Assembly: GCF_041380235.1 (NCBI RefSeq)
Contig: NZ_JBGIYY010000003.1
Span: forward strand, 186,001-250,000
Direction of reading: 5' to 3'
DNA: 64,000 bases
Source of the DNA: Glaciecola sp041380235
Lineage (GTDB): Bacteria; Pseudomonadota; Gammaproteobacteria; Enterobacterales; Alteromonadaceae
Part shown: positions 27,494-36,835 of the stretch, one piece after another
How positions within the stretch are numbered: the stretch's first letter is position 1
How the letters are laid out: every line of letters begins with the position of its first letter
The notes under the pieces: generated by a model
What the model was told of the DNA's origin: nothing
What the model saw: the letters and a program-made list of their open reading frames with translations, nothing else
Databases searched by the model: none
Translations under genes and position numbers: made by a program

Positions 27494-29530
27494 ATGCAAC
27501 AACCACAGCGCCGTATTCTGGTCACTAGTGCTCTTCCTTACGCAAATGGCTCTATTCATTTAGGTCATTTACTTGAACACATCCAAACTGATATTTGGGT
27601 GCGTTTTCAGCGTTTGCGTGGGCATACCTGTTATAGCGTCTGTGCGGACGATGCTCACGGCACACCTGTTATGTTAAAAGCGCAAGAGCTTGGTATTACA
27701 CCCGAAGAAATGGTGGCACAAACCCGAACAGAACATCACCAAGACTTGCTCGATTTTCATGTTGATTACGATAACTATTATGTGACTCATTCGCCAGAAA
27801 ACAAGGCATTTTGTGAACTCATTTATAATCGACTAGACGAAGCCGGTTATATTTCAAAACGTGCAATCAACCAGCTATACGACCCTGAAAAAGAAATGTT
27901 TTTGCCCGACCGTTTTGTGAAAGGTACCTGCCCCAATTGCGGAGCAGAAGATCAAAACGGCGATAACTGCGATGTCTGCGGCGCAACTTACTCACCTACA
28001 GAATTGAAAAATCCGCGCTCAGTAGTTTCTGGTGCAGAGCCCGTCATGAAAGAATCAGAGCATTACTTTTTTGACCTACCACAGTTTGAAGGCATGCTTA
28101 AAAAGTGGATTGACGACGGCGCCATCCAAAAAGAAATGGCCAACAAATTTAACGAGTGGTTTGAGCAAGGTCTGCAGCAGTGGGATATTAGCCGCGATGC
28201 GCCCTACTTTGGTTTCGAAATTCCTGGCGCACCCAACAAGTTCTTTTATGTCTGGGTAGACGCCCCCGTTGGCTATATGGCCAGCTTTAAAAACTATTGC
28301 GACAAACACGGCATTGATGACGCTGAGTATTGGCAAGAAGGCAATGATACCGAGCTCTATCATTTTATCGGTAAAGACATCAGCTACTTTCACTGCTTAT
28401 TCTGGCCTGCCATGCTCGAAGGCGCTGGCTTTAGAAAACCCACTGGCGTGAATATTCATGGATTTGTCACGGTCAATGGCGCAAAGATGTCAAAGTCCAA
28501 AGGTACCTTTATTAAAGGTCGGACCTATTTGGATCATTTAAACCCAGAGTACTTACGCTACTACTACGCCAGTAAACTAAATGACAGCGTGGTGGATATC
28601 GACTTAAACCTGACTGACTTAGCCCAAAAGGTCAACGCCGATCTAGTGGGCAAAGTGGTGAATATCGCGTCTCGTTGTGCCAGCTTTATCACCAAGTGCT
28701 TTGATGGTGTGTTATCTGATAAGGTCGAAAACCCCGAGTTACTGAAACAGTTCCAAGACGCTCAAGCGGATATTGCGCAAGCCTTTGAATCGCGTCATTA
28801 TCACAAGGCTATTCGCGACATCATGGCACTGGCCGACAAAGCTAATCAATATATTGATACTCACGCTCCTTGGGTAACCATCAAAGACGAGAGCAAACAG
28901 GCATTTACCCATGATGTATGCTCCATGGGTATTCATATGTTTCGCGCGCTTATGGTGTATTTAAGCCCAGTATTGCCTAAATTGGCCGAGCAGGCCCAAG
29001 CATTTCTCAATGATGAGTTTACCTGGGATAGTGCACAGCAAATCAAGCAAGGTCATGCCATCAACAAGTTCAAACCGATGATGCAGCGCGTTGAACTAGA
29101 CAAAATCGAAGCGATGGTCGAAGCCAGTAAAGAAAACTTAAAAGAGTCTAAATCAGCGGCGCCGCAACAAGCTGCAGGAGCGCTCAGCCAAGATCCCATC
29201 AGCGAAACGATCAGCTTTGAAGATTTTGCAAAAGTCGACTTAAGAGTTGTCACCATCATTCACGCTGAAGCGGTTGAAAAAGCCGATAAACTTTTGCGAC
29301 TCGAATTGGACTTAGGCGGTGAAACACGTCAGGTGTTTGCCGGAATAAAGTCGGCTTATGAGCCAAAAGACTTAATTGGCAAACAAACGGTGATGGTGGC
29401 TAACTTAGCGCCACGTAAAATGCGTTTTGGCATGTCAGAGGGCATGGTATTGGCGGCAGGACCGGGAGGCACAGATGTGTTTATCCTGCAGCCCGACTCA
29501 GGCGCTTTACCCGGTATGCGCGTTAAATAA
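27494..29530 (+). CDS. metG: Methionyl-tRNA synthetase
   Basis: Class I aminoacyl-tRNA synthetase charging initiator and elongator tRNA-Met. The HIGH motif is HLGH at residues 22-25 and the KMSKS motif is at 331-335. Zinc knuckles with four cysteines (CPNCGAEDQNGDNCDVC) lie in the connective domain. A C-terminal tRNA-binding EMAP/OB domain (about 575-678, DFAKVDLRVVTI) mediates dimerisation. 678 residues matches the E. coli-type enzyme. Confidence 0.97.
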   Translation: MQQPQRRILVTSALPYANGSIHLGHLLEHIQTDIWVRFQRLRGHTCYSVCADDAHGTPVMLKAQELGITPEEMVAQTRTEHHQDLLDFHVDYDNYYVTHSPENKAFCELIYNRLDEAGYISKRAINQLYDPEKEMFLPDRFVKGTCPNCGAEDQNGDNCDVCGATYSPTELKNPRSVVSGAEPVMKESEHYFFDLPQFEGMLKKWIDDGAIQKEMANKFNEWFEQGLQQWDISRDAPYFGFEIPGAPNKFFYVWVDAPVGYMASFKNYCDKHGIDDAEYWQEGNDTELYHFIGKDISYFHCLFWPAMLEGAGFRKPTGVNIHGFVTVNGAKMSKSKGTFIKGRTYLDHLNPEYLRYYYASKLNDSVVDIDLNLTDLAQKVNADLVGKVVNIASRCASFITKCFDGVLSDKVENPELLKQFQDAQADIAQAFESRHYHKAIRDIMALADKANQYIDTHAPWVTIKDESKQAFTHDVCSMGIHMFRALMVYLSPVLPKLAEQAQAFLNDEFTWDSAQQIKQGHAINKFKPMMQRVELDKIEAMVEASKENLKESKSAAPQQAAGALSQDPISETISFEDFAKVDLRVVTIIHAEAVEKADKLLRLELDLGGETRQVFAGIKSAYEPKDLIGKQTVMVANLAPRKMRFGMSEGMVLAAGPGGTDVFILQPDSGALPGMRVK

Positions 29531-29558
29531 ATGCACTGCGAACCGAGGGGCAATCAAG

Positions 29559-30338
29559 CTAGGCGTTTTCAGCTTTTTGCCTCTGCGAAGTCTCCGCACC
29601 TGAGCGCATGCTGGCCCCTGCCGCACTTGAGCTAAATTTTGGCTGGAGTTTCCAACGCGGCTTAATCGGCGACAGCGGCATATCTCGTTTACGCGCAACA
29701 ATTACATACATAGATGAGAACCAAGGCAAGTATCGCTTGCACCAGAGCTGAACCCGGCTCGCTTGATTGAGCCTGCTGCTCATAAACAAACCTGAATACA
29801 CAACTTGCTCTTGTTGAATCACTTCAAAATTTAAAAGCTGCAGCCAGTCTTTGATCCTTGCTGCCGTAAAAAAGCGCCCATCATGCAGCATGTTTTTACG
29901 ATTGATTGGCAAATACTTCATGATCCCTGCGATACTAAAGGGGTTAAAACCAGCAATCACTACATGTCCATTTGAGGTAATAGCGCGGTCTATTTCGCGA
30001 ATGATTTGATGCGGGTCTTGCGCAAAATCGAGCTCAGCGACAAGCAAAAATGCATCAACACTATTGTTTTGCAGAGGTAAACGGCACGACTTCGATTTAA
30101 TGTGAGATGATGCTATTAGTGTCTGCGATAAGTTAAACTGCTGTTTAATTGGGCTCGAGCTAAGTTTAATTTCGCTGCTTAAATTGCCTAGTTTGACCAA
30201 ATAATACCCAAAAATTCTTTCCATAATAGGAAGCAATACTTGCTCGAGTTCTGCTTGCACATTGCTCCCTTGGCTCAGTGCTTGCCAATGCTCAGGGTAC
30301 TTCGGGCGCGAACTTATTCGCGCTTCTCGCATCAACAT
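29559..30338 (-). CDS. SAM-dependent methyltransferase-like protein (YafS-like)
   Basis: A 259-residue protein related to class I methyltransferases and placed divergently from gloB, as yafS is in E. coli. The later motifs are visible (LPLQNNSVDAFLLVAELDFAQDPHQIIREIDRAI; GHVVIAGFNPFSIAG), but the glycine-rich SAM loop (motif I) is not evident, so activity is uncertain. The C-terminal 35 residues are basic and low-complexity. The start at 30338 has a good AAGGA element. A role near methylglyoxal detoxification is only suggested by context. Confidence 0.8.
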   Translation of the reverse strand: MLMREARISSRPKYPEHWQALSQGSNVQAELEQVLLPIMERIFGYYLVKLGNLSSEIKLSSSPIKQQFNLSQTLIASSHIKSKSCRLPLQNNSVDAFLLVAELDFAQDPHQIIREIDRAITSNGHVVIAGFNPFSIAGIMKYLPINRKNMLHDGRFFTAARIKDWLQLLNFEVIQQEQVVYSGLFMSSRLNQASRVQLWCKRYLPWFSSMYVIVARKRDMPLSPIKPRWKLQPKFSSSAAGASMRSGAETSQRQKAENA

Positions 30339-30425
30339 TGATTTTCCTTACTTGCAACTGCGCCTTAATGTTCTTAAAGTTATCTCAATACCAGTAAAGG
30401 TCAACTGTTTTCGAAAAGGCGTGCT

Positions 30426-31202
30426 ATGTCTCAATCTATTAATATTACCGCAATAAAAGCATTTAACGATAACTACATATGGTGTATTCACGATAACGAG
30501 CATGCAGTAGTGGTCGACCCAGGAGACGCAGTACCTGTGCAGGCATTTTTGACTGATCGCGGTTTACAGCTCAGCGAGATTTTAATTACCCATCATCACT
30601 ATGATCATACCGGCGGTATTGCGGCCCTGAAGCAAGACTACCCATCAATACCTGTGATTGGCCCTGAAAATAAGGTGATAAAAGGTCTTACCGAACATGT
30701 ATCAGAGGGTGATAAAGTCTCTGTTTTAAAACAACAGGTAAGCCTTAGCATTCTGCAAACTCCCGGCCACACTTTGGATCACATAGTATTTTATAATTCG
30801 GCTTGGCTGTTTTGCGGAGATACTTTGTTTTCTGCGGGCTGTGGACGCATGTTTGAAGGCACACCAGAGGTGTTTTTGACCTCATTGGACAAATTATCCA
30901 AGCTGCCTGCCGATACACAAGTATACTGCACCCACGAATACACATTGGCTAACCTAAAGTTTGCTCGCTACCTGTTACCCAATCACGCCAGCTTACAAGA
31001 ATACGAAACATGGGCACAGCAACAGCGCGCTCACGAGCAAATAACCTTGCCATCGACGATTGCTCAGCAACGCAAGATAAACCCTTTTTTACAGTGCCAC
31101 GACAAGCAGTTTCAGGCAGATATGGAAAATAAATTGCAACAAACCTTAGCCAATGCTGTCGATACCTTCGCGGCAATTAGAGCGGCTAAGGATAATTTTT
31201 AA
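30426..31202 (+). CDS. gloB: Hydroxyacylglutathione hydrolase (glyoxalase II)
   Basis: Binuclear metal hydrolase that converts S-lactoylglutathione to D-lactate and glutathione, the second step of methylglyoxal detoxification. The metallo-beta-lactamase motif THHHYDH is at residues 55-61, followed by PGHTLDH, the FCGDTLFSAGCGRMFEG segment and the CTHEYT histidine. The 258 residues and C-terminal substrate domain are standard. Confidence 0.95.
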   Translation: MSQSINITAIKAFNDNYIWCIHDNEHAVVVDPGDAVPVQAFLTDRGLQLSEILITHHHYDHTGGIAALKQDYPSIPVIGPENKVIKGLTEHVSEGDKVSVLKQQVSLSILQTPGHTLDHIVFYNSAWLFCGDTLFSAGCGRMFEGTPEVFLTSLDKLSKLPADTQVYCTHEYTLANLKFARYLLPNHASLQEYETWAQQQRAHEQITLPSTIAQQRKINPFLQCHDKQFQADMENKLQQTLANAVDTFAAIRAAKDNF

Positions 31203-31268
31203 TCTTAAGAAAATTAACTAGATGCTCGTCGAGCTTAATGAGCGTTAAACAATTTGAATAAGGAAGTC

Positions 31269-32915
31269 ATGAAGTATTTAGTATTTTTAAGTGTGTTAGT
31301 TTTTTTAAGCGCTTGTTCGCTCACGGCCCAGCAAACTGAGCCTAGTCCCGTGATCGTTACCAGTTTGCCGTGTAACGCTCTGGAAGCCGCCGATACTGAT
31401 CGCTTAGCCGACACAGACCATGACCCAGAAAATTGTGAGCGGGCGCAAGAAGGCGTTGTTGAGCTTATTCATCCGGCAGATCCTATTGAGGTGCCATTGC
31501 CTGAATTTGTTCAAGCAATCGCTTCTGAGCCAGACGATATTTGGGTTTATATCGCCAATAACTTAAGCCTCAAAATCCCCCTAAATCAACCACGCTTAGA
31601 TGCACAAAAAAAATGGTACTTAAAACACCCTACCTACATGCGCCGAGTTGCCACCCGTGCTCGACCGTTTTTATACTACATTGTGCAACAGCTTGAGCTC
31701 AACGATATTCCTTTAGACATTGCGTTGTTACCGATTGTTGAAAGTGGGTTTGATCCCTTCGCTTACTCATCTGGCCGAGCAGCTGGTATGTGGCAGTTCA
31801 TTCCAGAATCAGGTAAACGTTTTGGTATGTCACAAAACTGGTGGCACGACGGTCGCCGCGACGTCATTGCGTCAACGCAAGGTGCAATTGACTACTTAAA
31901 ATACCTTCACAACATGTTTGACGGCAATTGGTTACATGCGCTCGCCGCATACAACAGCGGAGAGGGTCGTGTTCAGCGCTCCATTCGCAAAAATAAGCGC
32001 CTAGGAAAGCCGACTGATTTTTGGTCTTTAGACCTGCCCCGTGAAACCCGCGCATATGTGCCTAAACTCCTAGCATTGGCCGATATGCTGCGTTACCAAG
32101 ATAAGTATAATTTTAAGTGGCCGAGCATTAACAATGCGCCTGTGATCGAAGTTGTGGACCTTGGCTCTCAAATCGATCTAGCAATGGCAGCTCAGTTCGC
32201 CGAGCTGACACTTCCTGAGCTGCAAGCACTCAACCCAGGGTTTAACAAATGGGCAACGGATCCAAACGGCCCTCATAGGCTTGTGCTGCCAATAGATAAA
32301 GCCGCTACTTTTAAGCTGGCACTTGCACAAACACCCGAAGAGGAACGCCTCAATTGGGAACGTCACAAGGTAAAGTCTGGCGACAGCATCGGTAAAATTG
32401 CGCAGATGTATAACACGAATATAGACGTGATTAAGCGCATCAATAATATCAAAGGTAACACGATTTATGCAGGCGATAACCTTCTCGTGCCTGTAGCACT
32501 TACTGACCTGAACGCCTACGCTTTAAATACTGCACAAAACAGCTATCACCCTGGGCGAAATAATCAGGGTAAAACAAAGCTGACCTATACAGTGCAGTCA
32601 GGCGATAGTTTGTGGGATATATCCCGCGCCTACGATGTGAGTATTACGCAACTGAGCAGATGGAACAGAATGTCTCGCAACGACACTTTGAGCATAGGCA
32701 AAGTACTTATTATTTGGAGCGATTCAGACCAGAGCAAAGCCAATACTACAAAAAGTCTGACTTATAGGGTGCGCACAGGAGATTCACTTTCTGAAATTGC
32801 CAGTAAATTTAATGTTAGGGTAGACGATATTGTGCGCTGGAATGCGCTTCGTAAAAATAAGTTCTTACAGCCAGGCCAGCAACTAAAACTATTAATTGAT
32901 GTGACCAAAAGCTAA
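31269..32915 (+). CDS. mltD: Membrane-bound lytic murein transglycosylase D (three LysM repeats)
   Basis: Outer-membrane lipoprotein cleaving peptidoglycan glycan strands. The ATG at 31269 has an AAGGAAG Shine-Dalgarno and gives a lipobox (LSACS) at residue 17; a TTG at 31254 is less likely. The SLT domain (about 110-260) has the catalytic Glu in LPIVESGFDP, with AAGMWQFIPESG and ALAAYNSGEGRV following. Three LysM modules lie near 370-413, 440-483 and 498-541 (each begins with a VxxGDSL/I pattern). gloB-mltD adjacency is conserved in gammaproteobacteria. Confidence 0.94.
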   Translation: MKYLVFLSVLVFLSACSLTAQQTEPSPVIVTSLPCNALEAADTDRLADTDHDPENCERAQEGVVELIHPADPIEVPLPEFVQAIASEPDDIWVYIANNLSLKIPLNQPRLDAQKKWYLKHPTYMRRVATRARPFLYYIVQQLELNDIPLDIALLPIVESGFDPFAYSSGRAAGMWQFIPESGKRFGMSQNWWHDGRRDVIASTQGAIDYLKYLHNMFDGNWLHALAAYNSGEGRVQRSIRKNKRLGKPTDFWSLDLPRETRAYVPKLLALADMLRYQDKYNFKWPSINNAPVIEVVDLGSQIDLAMAAQFAELTLPELQALNPGFNKWATDPNGPHRLVLPIDKAATFKLALAQTPEEERLNWERHKVKSGDSIGKIAQMYNTNIDVIKRINNIKGNTIYAGDNLLVPVALTDLNAYALNTAQNSYHPGRNNQGKTKLTYTVQSGDSLWDISRAYDVSITQLSRWNRMSRNDTLSIGKVLIIWSDSDQSKANTTKSLTYRVRTGDSLSEIASKFNVRVDDIVRWNALRKNKFLQPGQQLKLLIDVTKS

Positions 32916-32993
32916 GTCGTCTTAGCTAAAACTGCGCGCATCTAAGCAAGATCCGCGCAGCGAGTGTTAGCATATTAAGCAATACTAATTTTA

Positions 32994-34385
32994 TTAAAGC
33001 TTGCGCCAGCTTGTGCCAGTTGGGCTATCTTCTAAGATGACACCTAGCGATGTGAGTTCGTCGCGCGCGGCATCAGCGTTTGCCCAGTTTTTATCACTTC
33101 GCGCTTGATTACGTTTCAGGATCAAGGCTTCGACCTTTGCTGCAAAGCCTTCTTCTTGAGCGCTATCACCTTGCAAAAATGCATTAGCGTCCCCCTGCAA
33201 TATGCCTAAAATTTTACCGAGACCTTTAAGCACACCTGCCAACGCTTGTGCTTCAGTACTGGTTTTATCATGTTTGTTCAGCTCTTTTGCCACGTCAAAT
33301 AACACTGAAAACGCAATCGGCATATTAAAATCGTCATTCATGGCTTCTTCAAAACGCGACAAGTAACCACCGTAACTCAGGTCCACATTGAGCTTAGCAT
33401 CTACATCACGTAGCGCTGTGTATAGACGCTCCAAACCGGCCCTTGCTTGACTAATATTATCTTGTGAGTAACTCAGTTGACTGCGGTAATGGGCAGACAT
33501 TAAGAAAAAACGCAGCGTTTCAGGGTCGTGCTTAGCCAATACATCTCGCAAAGTGAAAAAATTACCTAAGGACTTCGACATCTTTTCGTTGTCGACCTGC
33601 ACCATGCCGGTGTGCATCCATGTATTCACATAGGGTGTATCGAATGCACAGCACGATTGCGCCACTTCGTTTTCATGATGAGGGAAGATGAGGTCTGAGC
33701 CACCGCCGTGGATATCAAAGTGCTCGCCTAAATGCTTATAGTTCATTGCAGAACACTCAATATGCCAACCGGGTCTGCCATCGCCCCAAGGCGAAGGCCA
33801 GCTCGGCTCAGTAGGCTTCGCTCCTTTCCACAATACGAAATCGAGTGGATCATGCTTATCAGATGTCGTTTGTACGCGAATACCCGCTTCTAACTGACTT
33901 AAGTCTTGTTTAGACAGCTTCCCGTATTGTTCAAATGCGCTCACATCAAACAACACGTCACCCGAATCTGAAATATACGCATATTTACGCGCAATCAGGC
34001 GCTCTATCACCGCAATGATCTCAGGCATATGCTCTGTTACTTTTGGCTCAATGTCTGGCTCAATTAGGTTCAGCGAAGCAAAATCTTCGTGCATCATTGC
34101 AATTGTTCGCTCGGTTAATTCGCTGTGCGTTTCATTATTTTGCATGGCACGCTGAATAATTTTATCGTCAACGTCAGTAATATTGCGCACATAATTGACC
34201 TCATAACCAAGGTGGCGCATATACCGAACAATAATGTCAAAACTCAAATAGGTGCGCGCGTGCCCCATGTGGCAAAGGTCGTACACAGTAATGCCGCACA
34301 CGTATAGGCCGACTTTATTGGGCTGCAAAGGCACAAAGGTTTCTTTGTTTCGAGTCAAGGTATTGTATATGCGCAAATCAGTCAT
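32994..34385 (-). CDS. cysS: Cysteinyl-tRNA synthetase
   Basis: Class I synthetase, 463 residues. Zinc/active-site elements are seen in order: YVCGITVYDLCHMGHARTY (Cys ligand plus HIGH-equivalent HMGH), GWHIECSAMNY (zinc Cys), HHENEVAQSCCAF and the KMSKS loop KMSKSLGNFF near residue 270. The C-terminal DALR-like domain is complete. Divergent from ppiB, the classic cysS-ppiB arrangement. Confidence 0.97.
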   Translation of the reverse strand: MTDLRIYNTLTRNKETFVPLQPNKVGLYVCGITVYDLCHMGHARTYLSFDIIVRYMRHLGYEVNYVRNITDVDDKIIQRAMQNNETHSELTERTIAMMHEDFASLNLIEPDIEPKVTEHMPEIIAVIERLIARKYAYISDSGDVLFDVSAFEQYGKLSKQDLSQLEAGIRVQTTSDKHDPLDFVLWKGAKPTEPSWPSPWGDGRPGWHIECSAMNYKHLGEHFDIHGGGSDLIFPHHENEVAQSCCAFDTPYVNTWMHTGMVQVDNEKMSKSLGNFFTLRDVLAKHDPETLRFFLMSAHYRSQLSYSQDNISQARAGLERLYTALRDVDAKLNVDLSYGGYLSRFEEAMNDDFNMPIAFSVLFDVAKELNKHDKTSTEAQALAGVLKGLGKILGILQGDANAFLQGDSAQEEGFAAKVEALILKRNQARSDKNWANADAARDELTSLGVILEDSPTGTSWRKL

Positions 34386-34519
34386 GCTGCAGTTTTGGTC
34401 TTTTGGTCAGTAAATATGAGTGAATTCTAGCATCTGCTAGCGCTTTTAGGCTACCATTGGCGCGAGTTTATATGACGCAAATGTCGTTTTATCCACAAAT
34501 TAATGAATACGAGACAAAT

Positions 34520-35014
34520 ATGGTAATTTTAGAAACGAATTTTGGTGACGTGAAAATCAATCTTTTTGATGATAAAGCACCTGCAACGGTAGCCAATTTT
34601 AAGCAGTACGTAGAAGACGGTTTTTATAACAACACCATTTTTCACCGCGTGATCAGTAACTTCATGATCCAAGGCGGCGGTTTTGCGCCCGGTATGGAAG
34701 AAAAGTCAACTCGCGAGCCAATCAGCAATGAGGCAGACAATGGGCTAAGTAACAAACTCGGCACGCTGGCAATGGCCCGCACTAACGACCCACACTCAGC
34801 CACCGCACAGTTTTTTATCAATGTAAAAGATAATAACTTTTTAGATTTCAGTGCAGCCAACACTCAAGGCTATGGCTACTGTGTGTTTGCAGAAGTGTCT
34901 GAGGGTATGGACGTGGTTGAAAAAATCAGAGAAGTTAAAACGGGTAACGCTGGCTATCATCAAGACGTGCCTGTTGAAGATGTTATTATCATTAGCGCCC
35001 GCATCGAAAACTAG
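34520..35014 (+). CDS. ppiB: Peptidyl-prolyl cis-trans isomerase B (cyclophilin)
   Basis: Cytosolic cyclophilin catalysing proline isomerisation. The start at 34520 (MVILETNFGDVKI) is preferred over an in-frame upstream codon at 34457 because it gives exactly the 164-residue E. coli PpiB length. Hallmarks: FHRVISNFMIQGGGF with the catalytic Arg, LAMARTNDPHSATAQFFINV and YCVFAEVSEGMDVV. Followed 14 bp later by lpxH, as in E. coli. Confidence 0.95.
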   Translation: MVILETNFGDVKINLFDDKAPATVANFKQYVEDGFYNNTIFHRVISNFMIQGGGFAPGMEEKSTREPISNEADNGLSNKLGTLAMARTNDPHSATAQFFINVKDNNFLDFSAANTQGYGYCVFAEVSEGMDVVEKIREVKTGNAGYHQDVPVEDVIIISARIEN

Positions 35015-35028
35015 TCTATTCGCGCAGC

Positions 35029-35772
35029 ATGGCGATTACTTACTTTATTTCTGATTTGCATCTAAGCGCGCAGCGAGAAGATATCACTGCGTGCTTTTTA
35101 CAGTTTATGCAAAACGAGGCCACCCAAGCCGAAGCCCTTTATATTTTAGGTGACTTGTTTGAAGTTTGGATTGGTGATGACGATGTTAGTGAATTCAGTG
35201 AGCTGATTGCCAGCACGATTTTTGCTATTTCTGAAAAGATGCCTGTCTACTTTATTCACGGCAATCGTGACTTTGCAATAGGTAAAGATTTTGCAAAGCG
35301 TAGCGGTATGGTTTTATTGCCCGAGCAAGCAGTTATTGATGTATACGGCAGGCGTACTTTGATCAGCCATGGCGATGAACTTTGTACACGTGACCTCGAA
35401 TATATGAAGTTCAGGAAAAAAGCCAGAGGTTGGTGGTGGCCAAAATTGATGCTAGCGCTCCCGCTATCGTGGCGAAAGAAATTGGCAGACAACGGGCGTA
35501 AAATTAGTCAAAACAACCATAAAGCGCTTACGGCTGAAATTATGGACGTCACGCCAAGTGAAGTGCTCAGGGTAATGCGTGAATTTGAAGTAAATACTTT
35601 CATCCATGGACACACGCATAGACCTAAGGTACACAACTTTGATTTAGATGGAACGCCTCGTCAGCGCATTGTTTTGGGTGACTGGTACGATCAAGGTTCG
35701 ATATTACTAGCAACGCCCGATGACCTTTCTTTGCAAGTTCGCCCTTTCTCAAATACGCCTCCCCGCGATTAA
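35029..35772 (+). CDS. lpxH: UDP-2,3-diacylglucosamine diphosphatase
   Basis: Mn-dependent calcineurin-like phosphoesterase producing lipid X in lipid A synthesis at the inner membrane surface. Metal-binding motifs are present: FISDLHL near residue 5, GDLFEVWIGDD near 45, HGNRDF near 83 and the late FIHGHTHRP. 247 residues, normal. ppiB-lpxH spacing of 14 bp suggests co-transcription. Confidence 0.95.
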   Translation: MAITYFISDLHLSAQREDITACFLQFMQNEATQAEALYILGDLFEVWIGDDDVSEFSELIASTIFAISEKMPVYFIHGNRDFAIGKDFAKRSGMVLLPEQAVIDVYGRRTLISHGDELCTRDLEYMKFRKKARGWWWPKLMLALPLSWRKKLADNGRKISQNNHKALTAEIMDVTPSEVLRVMREFEVNTFIHGHTHRPKVHNFDLDGTPRQRIVLGDWYDQGSILLATPDDLSLQVRPFSNTPPRD

Positions 35773-35886
35773 ATATAAAATAAAAGTTGAAACATTGTAT
35801 AAATGGTGAATAATTGAGCCGTACAGACCCTTGATGTTTGATCTAGCGGGCTTTTTTGTATTCGCTCCCAAGAAAAGGACTTTTTT

Positions 35887-36765
35887 TTGTTCAATCGAAG
35901 TATCAAATACATATTATTGTTGTTTCTCAATATCGTTGTTTTGTTTGCTCTTTACTACAATCAAGAGCCGGCAGAATCTGGTGTTTTTGACACCCAATTT
36001 GTGATCAGTTTGCTCGAAGAGCGAGACGAACTGCAGTCGGCGGTTATTGATGCTGAGATGGGTGATATGCAATATCAAGAGCAAATCACCGCACTTGAGA
36101 GCGACATCAAAGAACTTACCGCAAGTCAGCAAAACATTAATAGTGAGTTTATGCGCTGCGAAACCAACCGAGCGTCTGCCGAAAGTTTGGCTAGAGAGCA
36201 AGCGGCCCAGTTAGAAATTATCACCAATAGTGTGGTCAGCCCTGCTAACTGTGATGCGCAAATTGCAAAAGTAAGATTAGCCCGCCAAGAACTTGCTAAC
36301 ACGCAGGTACAGCTTCAACAACAAAAAGATATGGTAATTGAATTAGAAGCAAGGTCAGTGCAATCGCCTATCGAAACAGCACCTTCTCCCGACTTGTTAA
36401 GAACCATTGAAGAACTCGAAGCTCAGGTATCACAACTAAAAGCAGATATCGAAAACCCAATATATTTAAAGACCGTTTATATTTCTGGCAGAAAGTGCGA
36501 AAAACCGCAATTTGATGAACTGGTATGTATTCAAGAGTTATTGGTGCGCCCTCAATTCAGTAAAGCACCCACTAGTGACGTGACGGTAACCGTATATTCA
36601 CCGAACAATCGCGTGTTAGCGTCTGCCTCGTTTAATTCCAAACGCGCGCAGTTGTTTCGATTTCCGTTAGGCAGAGGAAAAGAAGTCCTCGCTGGCGATT
36701 TTAGCGCAACATTTGAAGTTGAAGACCAATTACTTAGAAGTGATGGTCATACCATTACGCAGTAA
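35887..36765 (+). CDS. Membrane-anchored coiled-coil protein of unknown function
   Basis: Not recognised by family. The 292-residue protein starts at TTG, preceded by AAAGGAC and a run of eight T, the last two belonging to the start codon. One N-terminal membrane helix (about 7-25) is followed by a long heptad-rich coiled coil (about 45-200, high Glu/Gln/Leu/Ala) and a C-terminal beta-rich domain of ~90 residues with two cysteines (GRKCEKPQFDELVCIQ). Most likely a single-pass inner-membrane protein facing the periplasm. Confidence 0.7.
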   Translation: MFNRSIKYILLLFLNIVVLFALYYNQEPAESGVFDTQFVISLLEERDELQSAVIDAEMGDMQYQEQITALESDIKELTASQQNINSEFMRCETNRASAESLAREQAAQLEIITNSVVSPANCDAQIAKVRLARQELANTQVQLQQQKDMVIELEARSVQSPIETAPSPDLLRTIEELEAQVSQLKADIENPIYLKTVYISGRKCEKPQFDELVCIQELLVRPQFSKAPTSDVTVTVYSPNNRVLASASFNSKRAQLFRFPLGRGKEVLAGDFSATFEVEDQLLRSDGHTITQ

Positions 36766-36835
36766 GCTTTGCGTGTATCTCACTAACAACTGAGCGTCTG
36801 AGCCTCGCTCAATGCATCCTTAAAAAATACCTTAC

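Noticed and set aside
32932..32960. CTGCGCG ... CGCGCAG inverted repeat between mltD and cysS as terminator
   Set aside because: Loop of 15 bases and no T-run follow the stem; too weak to call.
36791..36811. TGAGCG ... CGCTCA hairpin between the coiled-coil gene and miaE as a terminator
   Set aside because: Six-base stem with a 9-base loop and no adjacent T-run.
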